The translations under genes and the position numbers were made by a program. 61,452 bases of DNA from an uncultured Faecalibacterium sp. (GTDB taxonomy: Bacteria; Bacillota; Clostridia; Oscillospirales; Ruminococcaceae): the NCBI GenBank assembly GCA_934512105.1, contig CAKSWQ010000009.1, positions 1-61,452 on the forward strand, written 5' to 3'. Below are positions 54,695 through 61,452 of the stretch, piece after piece. The notes under the pieces are model-generated. The model was not told where the DNA came from. It worked only from the letters and a program-made list of their open reading frames with translations, and ran no database searches. The first letter of the stretch is position 1. Each line of letters starts with the position of its first letter.

Positions 54695-57100
54695 ATGACA
54701 TCAAAAGAATTTGGCAAAATTCTTCAGGACAAGCTCACCAGTGAGTACGGTGTGGAGCTGAATGTTGCCTCCAACCAGCAGATCTACCGCTCTCTGGCTC
54801 TGATCTGCCGTCAGATGATGAGCGAGAACCACAAAAAGTTCCAGTCCAAGGCCATCGGCACCGGCACCAAGCAGGTCTACTACCTCTGCATGGAGTTTTT
54901 GATGGGCCGCAGCCTGAAGATGAGCCTGTTCAATCTGGGTCTGGACGAGGTCGCCAAGAAGGCGCTGGCTGACGCCGACATCAATCTGGACAGCATTTTT
55001 GAGGAAGAGCCCGATGCAGGTCTGGGCAACGGCGGCTTGGGCCGTCTGGCTGCCTGCTATCTGGACGGCATGGCCACCACCGATATCTGCGGCACCGGCT
55101 ACTCCATCCTGTACGAGTACGGCATCTTCAAGCAGAAGATCGTGGACGGCTGGCAGCAGGAGCGCGCCGACAACTGGCTGCCCGGCGGTCAGGTGTGGCT
55201 GAAGAGCCACCCGGATCAGGCTGTGGAGATCCGCTTTGACGGCGAGATCCACGAGAACTGGGACAACGGCTTCCACTACATCCAGCACACCAACTACAAC
55301 AGCGTCATGGCCATCCCCTCCGATATGTATGTGCAGGGCTACGATGGAAAGGGCGTTGCAAAGCTGCGTCTGTGGCAGGCAAAGGCCCCGGACTTTGATA
55401 TGTCCAGCTTCTCTCTGGGCAACTACAACACCGCTATGAGCAAGAACGCCAACGCCGAGCTCATCTCCAAGGTGCTGTACCCCAACGATAACCACGTTGA
55501 GGGCAAGATCCTGCGCCTGCGTCAGCAGTACTTCCTGTCCGCTGCTTCTATCGGCGATATCGTGCAGAACCACCTGTCCAGCTACGCTACGCTGGAGAAC
55601 CTGCCCGACAAGGTCGCTATCCAGCTGAACGACACCCACCCCACGCTGGCCATCCCCGAGATGATGCGCATCCTGCTGGATGAGTGCGGCTTTGACTGGG
55701 ACAAGGCCTTCAGCATCTGCCAGAAGGTATTCTCCTACACCAACCACACCGTTATGGCCGAGGCTTTGGAGAAGTGGAATGTGGACATCTTCAAGATGAC
55801 CCTGCCCCGCATCTACCAGATCGTGGTGGAGATGGACCGCCGTGCCCGCGAGGAGCTGGCAAAGGCCTTCCCCGGCGATCAGGGCAAGATCGACTACATG
55901 GCACTGATCGGCGACAATCAGGTGCGCATGGCCAATATCTGCGCCTACACCGCCAACAGCATCAACGGCGTTTCCAAGCTGCACAGCGAGATCATCAAGG
56001 AGAGCGTTTTCCACGATTACTACTTGTTCAAGCCCAACGCCTTCAAGAACGTGACCAACGGCATTGCATACCGCCGCTGGCTGCTGGCCTCTAACCCCGG
56101 CCTGTGCAAGCTGCTGGACGAGACCATCGGCGACGGCTACAAGCACGATGCTTCTGATCTGACCAAGCTGAACAAGTACGCCGACGACAAGACCGTGCTG
56201 AAGAAGCTGAACGAGATCAAGCTGGCCAACAAGAAGGACTTTGCAAGCTATCTGGCAAAGAGCACCGGTCAGGTCATCGACCCCAACTCCATCTTTGACT
56301 GCCAGGTCAAGCGTATGCACGAGTACAAGCGCCAGCACCTGAATGCGCTGAACATCGCTGCACAGTACCTGTACCTGAAGGAGAACCCCAACGCCGACTT
56401 CATCCCCAAGACCTACATCTTCGGCGCAAAGGCTGCTCCCGGCTACTACATGGCAAAGCAGATGATCCGCATGATCTGCAAGCTGGGCGACCTCATCAAC
56501 AACGACCCCGCTGTGCGCGACAAGCTGCGCGTGGTCTATCTGGAAGAGTACTGCGTCTCCCTGAGCGAGCACCTGATGCCCGCTGCCGAGGTCTCTGAGC
56601 AGATCTCTCTGGCAGGCACCGAGGCTTCCGGTACCGGCAACATGAAGTTCATGCTGAACGGTGCCATCACGCTGGGCACTCTGGACGGTGCAAACGTGGA
56701 GATCGCCGATGCTGCCGGTAAGGAGAACGAGCTGATCTTCGGTATGCTGACCCCCGAGGTGAACAACCTGAAGCAGGTGGGCTACCACCCCAACGCCTTT
56801 ATCATGGGCGACGACGTGGCCAACAGCGCCCTGAACTTCCTGGAGCGCGGCTGGAACGGCGAGAACTTCCACGAGGTCACCGAGAACCTGCGCAGCAGCG
56901 ACCCGTACATGGTCATGGCCGACTTCAAGGACTACCGCCGTGCACAGGCCGACCTGCAGAAGCTGTATGCTGACCGCGAGACCTGGGCCCGCATGAGCCT
57001 GAAGAACATTGCCAACAGCGGCATCTTCAGCGCAGACCGCGCCGTGCTGGACTACGCCCGCGATATCTGGTACGCTTCCCCCGTGCCCATGGGCAAGTAA
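54695..57100 (+). CDS. glgP: Glycogen/starch phosphorylase
   Basis: Releases glucose-1-phosphate from alpha-1,4-glucan ends. The 801 residues match the GT35 family, with EEPDAGLGNGGLGRLAACYLD near residue 105, AIQLNDTHPTLAIPEMMR near 310, and the pyridoxal phosphate lysine in EASGTGNMKFMLNGAITLGT near 650. The GH13 amylase follows in the same direction, so the two cooperate in glucan breakdown although a terminator separates them. Codon use is strongly biased to C/G-ending codons, suggesting high expression. Confidence 0.98.
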   Translation: MTSKEFGKILQDKLTSEYGVELNVASNQQIYRSLALICRQMMSENHKKFQSKAIGTGTKQVYYLCMEFLMGRSLKMSLFNLGLDEVAKKALADADINLDSIFEEEPDAGLGNGGLGRLAACYLDGMATTDICGTGYSILYEYGIFKQKIVDGWQQERADNWLPGGQVWLKSHPDQAVEIRFDGEIHENWDNGFHYIQHTNYNSVMAIPSDMYVQGYDGKGVAKLRLWQAKAPDFDMSSFSLGNYNTAMSKNANAELISKVLYPNDNHVEGKILRLRQQYFLSAASIGDIVQNHLSSYATLENLPDKVAIQLNDTHPTLAIPEMMRILLDECGFDWDKAFSICQKVFSYTNHTVMAEALEKWNVDIFKMTLPRIYQIVVEMDRRAREELAKAFPGDQGKIDYMALIGDNQVRMANICAYTANSINGVSKLHSEIIKESVFHDYYLFKPNAFKNVTNGIAYRRWLLASNPGLCKLLDETIGDGYKHDASDLTKLNKYADDKTVLKKLNEIKLANKKDFASYLAKSTGQVIDPNSIFDCQVKRMHEYKRQHLNALNIAAQYLYLKENPNADFIPKTYIFGAKAAPGYYMAKQMIRMICKLGDLINNDPAVRDKLRVVYLEEYCVSLSEHLMPAAEVSEQISLAGTEASGTGNMKFMLNGAITLGTLDGANVEIADAAGKENELIFGMLTPEVNNLKQVGYHPNAFIMGDDVANSALNFLERGWNGENFHEVTENLRSSDPYMVMADFKDYRRAQADLQKLYADRETWARMSLKNIANSGIFSADRAVLDYARDIWYASPVPMGK

Positions 57101-57120
57101 TTTTCCCTTGTAAAACCGCA

Positions 57121-57156
57121 AAGCCCCGGTGGCATTTCGCCCGCCGGGGCTTTTTT
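57121..57156 (+). terminator. Terminator between glgP and the GH13 gene
   Basis: A stem of AAGCCCCGG with CCGGGGCTT (GG/CC pairs continue inside) followed by TTTTTT, 20 bases beyond the glgP stop. Confidence 0.88.
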
Positions 57157-57174
57157 GAGAAAGGACGATCTTTT

Positions 57175-59031
57175 TTGTCTTGTCTGTTCAACAGCTACGA
57201 CCCCTACTTTAAGCAGCCCTTTGGTGCCGTGCGCGCCGGGCAGACTGTGCACCTGACCCTGTGCATTCCCGAGGAGCTGGGCTATGTGGACCCGCACCTT
57301 GTGCTGCAAAAGGAGGGCAAATACGATGTGCCCGTGCACTACCGCATGAAATTTGACGGCCAGACGCCCCACCAGAACCATTTTTCGGTGGACGTTGTGC
57401 TGGGCGACCCGGGCTTATACTTCTATTACTTTGACCTGTATACCGACTTCCGCCGCATCGTGCGCGGGGCCGACAACTGCGGCGTGGTCAGCTGGCAGGA
57501 GGGCGAAAGCTGGCAGATCACGGTCTACGAGCCGGATTTCCAGACGCCGGAATGCATCAAGGGCAAGGTGTTCTACCAGATCTTCCCGGACCGGTTCTGC
57601 GAGGGCATTGAGAACAAGCCCATGCCCTTCCCGGACCGGCTGTATCAGGCCGATAAGCACGCCGAACCTTTCTGGCAGCCCAACGAGACCGGCGGTCACC
57701 TGAACGAGGACTATTTCGGCGGCGATTTAGAGGGCATCCGCATCAAGCTCCCCTACCTGCGGGAGATGGGCGTGGATTACCTGTACCTGAACCCCATCTT
57801 TGAGGCGCACTCCAACCACCGCTACAACACCGCCGACTACCTGAACGTGGACCCGCTGCTGGGCACCAACGAGGAGTTTGAGGTGCTCTGCCGCGAGGCC
57901 GCCAAGTACGGCATCGGCATCGTGCTGGACGGCGTGTTCAGCCACACCGGCTCCGACAGCCGGTACTTCAACCGCGAGGGACGCTACGGCGAGGGCGGCG
58001 CTTACCGCGACCCCAACTCCCCCTACCGCAGCTGGTACGACTTTGACCCCAAGTACAAGGGCGGCTACCGCAGCTGGTGGGGCTTTGAGACCCTGCCGGA
58101 GGTCAACGAGGAGACCCCCTCCTTTGTGGAGTTCATCACCGGCGAGGGCGGCGTCATCGACACATGGCTGCGCCGTGGCGCTGCCGGTTTCCGGCTGGAT
58201 GTGGCCGACGAGCTGCCGGACGCGTTCATTGAGAAGATTCGCACTGCCGTCAAGCGGGTAAGCCCGGAGAAGTTTTTGCTGGGCGAGGTGTGGGAGGACG
58301 CCACCACCAAGTTCGGCTTTGACCACCGCCGCACCTACCTGCTGGGCAAGGGGCTGGACAGCGTGATGAACTATCCCTTCAAGAACTCCGTGCTGGATTT
58401 TGTCAAGGGCAAGCCCGCCCAGCAGGCCGCCAACGAGATCCTTTCCATCTGCGAGCACTACCCTGCCCCCGCCATCAACACGGCGCTGAATTTCCTGTCC
58501 ACCCACGACACCGAGCGCGCTTTGACCGTGATCGCGGACGAGCCCGCCAACGGACGCGGCCGGGAGTGGCAGAGCGGCCGCAGCGTGACCGGCGAAGCCT
58601 ACGAGGAAGGGATGCTGCGCCTGCGCATGGCCTATGCTATCATCTACACCCTGCCCGGCGTACCCTGCCTGTACTACGGCGACGAGATCGGGATGCAGGG
58701 CTACCGCGACCCCTTCAACCGCGCCTTCTTCTGCTGGGACAGCCACGAGGAGCGGCTGCGCCCGGTGCTGGCACAGCTGGCGCAGCTGCGCCACAGCTGC
58801 GAAGCCTTCCGCACCGGCGAGCTGCGGGTTCTGCGGGCGGAGGACGGCATCCTGCACTACCAGCGCATCGGCAAGACCGAGACTGCGGAGATCATCGTGA
58901 ACCGCTCTGAGCACATCATTGTGGAGCCGCTGGCCTCCGGCAAGCACACCGAGGTAAACCCCATGGGCTTTACCATCGTGGTGGAAGAAAACGGCCACAA
59001 CCCCAACCACAGCTACTACGATATCCAGTGA
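57175..59031 (+). CDS. GH13 alpha-amylase-family glycosidase (neopullulanase-like)
   Basis: A 618-residue intracellular alpha-glucan hydrolase; no signal peptide is visible. An N-terminal beta domain (about 1-120) is followed by the catalytic barrel: KVFYQIFPDRFCEG, region I DGVFSHTGSDS, region II GFRLDVADELP (nucleophile Asp near 340), region III LGEVWEDA (acid/base Glu near 370) and region IV FLSTHDTERA. A small C-terminal beta domain ends it. The start appears to be TTG 57175 with AAAGG about 12 bases upstream; no ATG exists near the conserved beginning. It acts with GlgP on glycogen or maltodextrin. Exact specificity is uncertain. Confidence 0.88.
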   Translation: MSCLFNSYDPYFKQPFGAVRAGQTVHLTLCIPEELGYVDPHLVLQKEGKYDVPVHYRMKFDGQTPHQNHFSVDVVLGDPGLYFYYFDLYTDFRRIVRGADNCGVVSWQEGESWQITVYEPDFQTPECIKGKVFYQIFPDRFCEGIENKPMPFPDRLYQADKHAEPFWQPNETGGHLNEDYFGGDLEGIRIKLPYLREMGVDYLYLNPIFEAHSNHRYNTADYLNVDPLLGTNEEFEVLCREAAKYGIGIVLDGVFSHTGSDSRYFNREGRYGEGGAYRDPNSPYRSWYDFDPKYKGGYRSWWGFETLPEVNEETPSFVEFITGEGGVIDTWLRRGAAGFRLDVADELPDAFIEKIRTAVKRVSPEKFLLGEVWEDATTKFGFDHRRTYLLGKGLDSVMNYPFKNSVLDFVKGKPAQQAANEILSICEHYPAPAINTALNFLSTHDTERALTVIADEPANGRGREWQSGRSVTGEAYEEGMLRLRMAYAIIYTLPGVPCLYYGDEIGMQGYRDPFNRAFFCWDSHEERLRPVLAQLAQLRHSCEAFRTGELRVLRAEDGILHYQRIGKTETAEIIVNRSEHIIVEPLASGKHTEVNPMGFTIVVEENGHNPNHSYYDIQ

Positions 59032-59050
59032 TGCCTGCGGGGCTGTAACG

Positions 59051-59081
59051 ATTTGAATGTTCTCCGCTTGCGCTCTGAGCA
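59051..59081. repeat. Short intergenic repeat (TTTGAAT-YCTCCGCTT type), copy 2
   Basis: ATTTGAATGTTCTCCGCTTG with a following GCGCTC, similar to 28178-28213. It lies 20 bases beyond the GH13 gene. Confidence 0.4.
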
Positions 59082-59108
59082 TCCATAGCAGAATTTGATT
59101 CTTTATTT

Positions 59109-59150
59109 GTAAGTCGGGAAGCTCTGCGGAGCTTCCCGACTTACTTTTTC
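59109..59150 (+). terminator. Terminator of the GH13 gene
   Basis: A perfect stem of 13 bp or more (AAGTCGGGAAGCT and its complement), 6-base loop, then ACTTTTTC. Confidence 0.85.
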
Positions 59151-59235
59151 ACGGGGAGGGACGCAGCGGCTGACTGGCTTTTTTTCCATTTCTGTCTATA
59201 TTTTGTTTTCTGTGCAACGTTCCAGTAAAAAGCAC

Positions 59236-59266
59236 TTGACCTTCCCCCAAGGGGATGCCGTATAAT
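59236..59266 (+). promoter_or_regulatory. Candidate promoter of nfeD-SPFH
   Basis: TTGACC and TATAAT with a 19-base spacer, longer than ideal. The spacer contains TCCCCCAAGGGGATGCC, which matches the end of the repeat at 38500-38547. Confidence 0.5.
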
Positions 59267-59290
59267 AGCAGCATAAGGAGGTAACATACC

Positions 59291-59752
59291 ATGCAGATCT
59301 CCCCCATTCTCTGGCTGGCTGCAGCCGTGGGCTTTCTGGCACTGGAGGCCAGTACCTTTAATATGACCTCCATCTGGTTTGCCATCGGCTCTGCCGCCGC
59401 CTTGCTGTGCTGCGTGTTCACCGGGTCGTTCCGGGTGCAGGCCGTGGTCTTTCTGGTGGTAAGCATCCTGTGCCTTGCAGCCTTCCGCCCGCTGGCGGCA
59501 AAGCTGCGGCTCAAGCATACTGCTACAAACGGCGACCGCAATCTGGGACGGGAGGCCACCGTGCTTTCCCCTGTCACCGCCGAAGTCCCCGGCCGGGTGC
59601 GGCTGGACGGCGTGGACTGGAACGCCCGCTGCGCCACCCCCGGCGACACCCTTGCGCCCGGTGCGCTTTGCCGCGTTACCGAGATCCACAGCACCCTGCT
59701 CATCGTAGAGCCTGTTCTGACCGAAAGCCGCACCCCCCACACAACCACCTGA
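59291..59752 (+). CDS. NfeD-family membrane protein
   Basis: A 153-residue short NfeD protein: two or three N-terminal membrane segments (ISPILWLAAAVGFLALEAS, SIWFAIGSAAALLCCVF, VQAVVFLVVSILCLAAF) and a C-terminal OB-fold domain (GREATVLSPVTAEVPGRVRLDG to VTEIHSTLLIVEPV). NfeD proteins partner with SPFH proteins; the next gene is one, 15 bases downstream. A perfect AAGGAGG site precedes the ATG. Confidence 0.9.
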   Translation: MQISPILWLAAAVGFLALEASTFNMTSIWFAIGSAAALLCCVFTGSFRVQAVVFLVVSILCLAAFRPLAAKLRLKHTATNGDRNLGREATVLSPVTAEVPGRVRLDGVDWNARCATPGDTLAPGALCRVTEIHSTLLIVEPVLTESRTPHTTT

Positions 59753-59767
59753 CAAAGGAGATGTATT

Positions 59768-60673
59768 ATGGTTCTGTTTTTTGTCATTCTTGCGCTTGTT
59801 TTTGTTCTGATACTGGTCATTGTTACCAACATCGTCATTGTGCCGCAGTCCAAGGTATATGTCATTGAGCGGCTGGGCAGCTACTCCGATACATGGACTG
59901 CCGGCCTGCACGTCAAGATCCCCTTTATTGAGCGCATTGCCAAAAAGGTAAGCCTGAAGGAGCAGGTGGCAGACTTTCCCCCTCAGCCTGTTATTACCCG
60001 CGATAACGTGACCATGCAGATCGACACCGTGGTGTTCTTTCAGGTCATGGACGCAAAGCTGTACACCTACGGTGTCAACCAGCCCATTGCCGCCATCGAA
60101 AGCCTTTCTGCCACCACCCTGCGCAACATCATCGGTGAGATGGAGCTGGATCATACCCTGACCAGCCGCGATGTCATCAACGGCAAAATCACCGCCATCC
60201 TGGACGAAGCCACCGATAAGTGGGGCATCAAGGTGAACCGCGTGGAGGTGAAGAACATCATCCCGCCGCGGGAAATTCAGGAAGCCATGGAGAAGCAGAT
60301 GAAGGCTGAGCGCGAGAAGCGCGCCGTCATCCTGAAGGCAGACGGTGAAAAGCAGGCCGCCATTACCGCCGCCGAGGGCGAAAAGGAAGCCGCCATCCTG
60401 CGCGCCGATGCTGTAAAGCAGCAGCGCATTCTGGAAGCCGAGGGCGAAGCACAGGCCATTCTGGCTGTGCAGAAGGCCAACGCCGATGCCATCCGTCTGC
60501 TGAACGAGGCCATGCCCAGCGACAAGGTGCTTGCCATCCGCAGCCTTGAAGCACTGGCTAAGGTCGCCAACGGCAAGGCCACCAAGATCATCATCCCCTC
60601 TGAGCTGCAGAATCTGGGCGGCGTTGTGCCCAGCATCAAGGAGCTGATGACCGACCCGAAGGACGCTGAGTAA
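59768..60673 (+). CDS. SPFH/Band 7 membrane protein (stomatin/QmcA-like)
   Basis: A 301-residue membrane-scaffold protein with an N-terminal membrane segment (VLFFVILALVFVLILVIVT), the SPFH domain (SKVYVIERLGSYSDTWTAGLH onward, about 25-180), an Ala/Glu-rich coiled coil (about 180-245, repeats such as ADGEKQAAITAAEGEKEAA) and a conserved C-terminal segment (IIIPSELQNLGGVV). With NfeD it forms a standard two-gene unit thought to organise membrane microdomains or protease access. Confidence 0.92.
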   Translation: MVLFFVILALVFVLILVIVTNIVIVPQSKVYVIERLGSYSDTWTAGLHVKIPFIERIAKKVSLKEQVADFPPQPVITRDNVTMQIDTVVFFQVMDAKLYTYGVNQPIAAIESLSATTLRNIIGEMELDHTLTSRDVINGKITAILDEATDKWGIKVNRVEVKNIIPPREIQEAMEKQMKAEREKRAVILKADGEKQAAITAAEGEKEAAILRADAVKQQRILEAEGEAQAILAVQKANADAIRLLNEAMPSDKVLAIRSLEALAKVANGKATKIIIPSELQNLGGVVPSIKELMTDPKDAE

Positions 60674-60698
60674 GCGTCCCCTTATCCACAAACAGTAA

Positions 60699-60749
60699 AA
60701 CCGCTCCCGGTCACGTTGGTTGCAGCGTGACCGGGAGCGGTTCTTTTGC
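60699..60749 (+). terminator. Terminator of nfeD-SPFH
   Basis: A 17-bp perfect stem (AACCGCTCCCGGTCACG and its complement), 10-base loop, then TTCTTTTGC. Confidence 0.9.
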
Positions 60750-60771
60750 TATCTATGCCTTGTCAGGGAAA

Positions 60772-61170
60772 TCACTTTTCCCCTTTTTCCTCGTTTTCCT
60801 GTGCCTGCTGTTCGCGGCGCAGTTCCTTAATGCGCTTTTTCTCGCTCTGGACGTGGGGCCACGGCCAGGAGAAGCCCTCGTTCTGCTTGCACCAGCGGGT
60901 AAGGGGGTAGAAGGCAAAGGCCAAGCCAAAAATGTACAGCAATGCGTACAGCAGGGCATCCAGCGTGATCAGGGCATCCAGTGCGCCGATCACCGCCACA
61001 ACGCAGCCTGCCTTTAAAAAGAACTGACCGTTCTGGCGGCAGTATTCCTCAAAGTTTTCGGCCTTGACCGCCCTGCGCCCCTGATCGCCCCACACGCGGG
61101 GATTTTTGAGCACCGAAAAACCGTAAAAAGCCATCATCAGGCCAAGGGTAAGCTGAAAGCCAAAAAACAT
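60772..61170 (-). CDS. Small membrane protein of unknown function
   Basis: A 132-residue protein I do not recognise. A hydrophobic N-terminus (FFGFQLTLGLMMAFYGFSVL), a soluble charged loop, then two more membrane segments (KAGCVVAVIGALDALITLDALL, and LYALLYIFGLAFAFYPL, about 50-90) precede a highly charged Lys/Glu/Arg tail ending in EEKGEK. Single gene, convergent with the SPFH unit. A near-palindromic element lies directly upstream of its start and could affect its transcription. Confidence 0.7.
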   Translation of the reverse strand: MFFGFQLTLGLMMAFYGFSVLKNPRVWGDQGRRAVKAENFEEYCRQNGQFFLKAGCVVAVIGALDALITLDALLYALLYIFGLAFAFYPLTRWCKQNEGFSWPWPHVQSEKKRIKELRREQQAQENEEKGEK

Positions 61171-61193
61171 GCGTCATACCTCGTTTTAATCAG

Positions 61194-61353
61194 GGTGTAT
61201 CTGAAAACAAAGAAAATGACGAATATTTCGCAAGCACAAGCGGGATTTAAGGCAAACAGCCGCAGGAATCCTTTGTGGATTTCAAGGCTGTTTAACGCAA
61301 AATCCAGCTGCGCTTGTAGAAATAGACTAAATTTTCGACTTTTCAGATGCACC
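61194..61353. mobile_element. 160-bp near-palindromic MITE-like element
   Basis: Two 68-base arms (61194-61261 and 61286-61353) are imperfect inverted copies of each other. The outer ends are GGTGTATCTGAAAA and TTTTCAGATGCACC; matching stretches continue through the AAGC-CAA region, GGATTT and AAACAGCC to a 24-base loop. No coding capacity. The form fits a miniature inverted-repeat element mobilised by a transposase encoded elsewhere. No clear target duplication was identified. Confidence 0.7.
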
Positions 61354-61371
61354 TTAGGATACAAAGGCGGA

Positions 61372-61452
61372 TCAGTCCTCAAACAGGGGCTTGAGGAAGG
61401 GCAGGAAGTCCAGCGTTGCAAAGTAATCGCGGGGGGTCTGGGCGCGGCGGAT
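61372..61452 (-). CDS. C-terminus of an unidentified gene, cut by the window edge
   Basis: An open frame of 26 codons ending in TGA on the minus strand. The peptide ends TLDFLPFLKPLFED. Composition and codon use resemble neighbouring genes, so it is probably real coding sequence. Too short to name. Confidence 0.55.
   Translation of the reverse strand: MRRAQTPRDYFATLDFLPFLKPLFED

Overview
The window looks like chromosome from a high-GC gut Clostridia of the Oscillospiraceae, most likely a Faecalibacterium relative. This is inferred from gene content and codon use, not from a marker gene. Supporting points are Firmicutes-type gene orders (tilS-hpt-ftsH, rplI-dnaB, maf next to mreBCD-pbp2), a CIRCE-controlled groESL operon, RNase J, GdpP, and GC-rich coding sequence from about 9 kb onward. 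No rRNA, tRNA or CRISPR array was seen.

Positions 1-8900 are AT-richer and look like a defence island. A type I restriction-modification operon (hsdR, hsdM, hsdS on the minus strand) is followed by at least three further, non-expressed hsdS sequences. These lie in alternating orientation and share short repeats at the gene start, between the two recognition domains, and at the gene end. This is the architecture of a phase-variable, inverting specificity locus. A small helix-turn-helix gene and a truncated YgiT/MqsA-type zinc-finger gene sit at the right edge.

Positions 9000-30000 hold groESL, a membrane acyltransferase, a lipid kinase, a Clp ATPase, a three-gene operon resembling Bacillus ydjGHI (zinc ribbon, TPM and SPFH proteins), the Trk potassium system (trkA-trkH), nucleoside salvage (deoB-pdp), pyruvate kinase with luxS, a Cof-type HAD phosphatase and a LacI-type regulator with several operator-like palindromes.

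Positions 30300-45500 hold two tail-anchored proteins of unknown role (one HEPN-like, one a zinc ribbon with four Thr-Arg repeats), then ftsH-hpt-tilS-dnaB, rplI, glf-gdpP, RNase J, divergent rnhA with a degenerate MnmA-like gene, and methylglyoxal synthase.

Positions 45600-54300 hold the elongation machinery (mreB, mreC, mreD, PBP2), maf, dut, a U32 peptidase-family protein and zapA, all on the minus strand. Positions 54500-61452 hold glycogen phosphorylase with a GH13 amylase, an NfeD-SPFH pair, a small membrane protein, a 160-bp near-palindromic MITE-like element, and the C-terminus of an unidentified gene cut by the window edge.

The strongest candidates for something unusual are the hsdS shuffling locus, the MnmA-derived pseudoenzyme overlapping rnhA, the tail-anchored pair at 30.3-32.3 kb, and the 160-bp palindrome.
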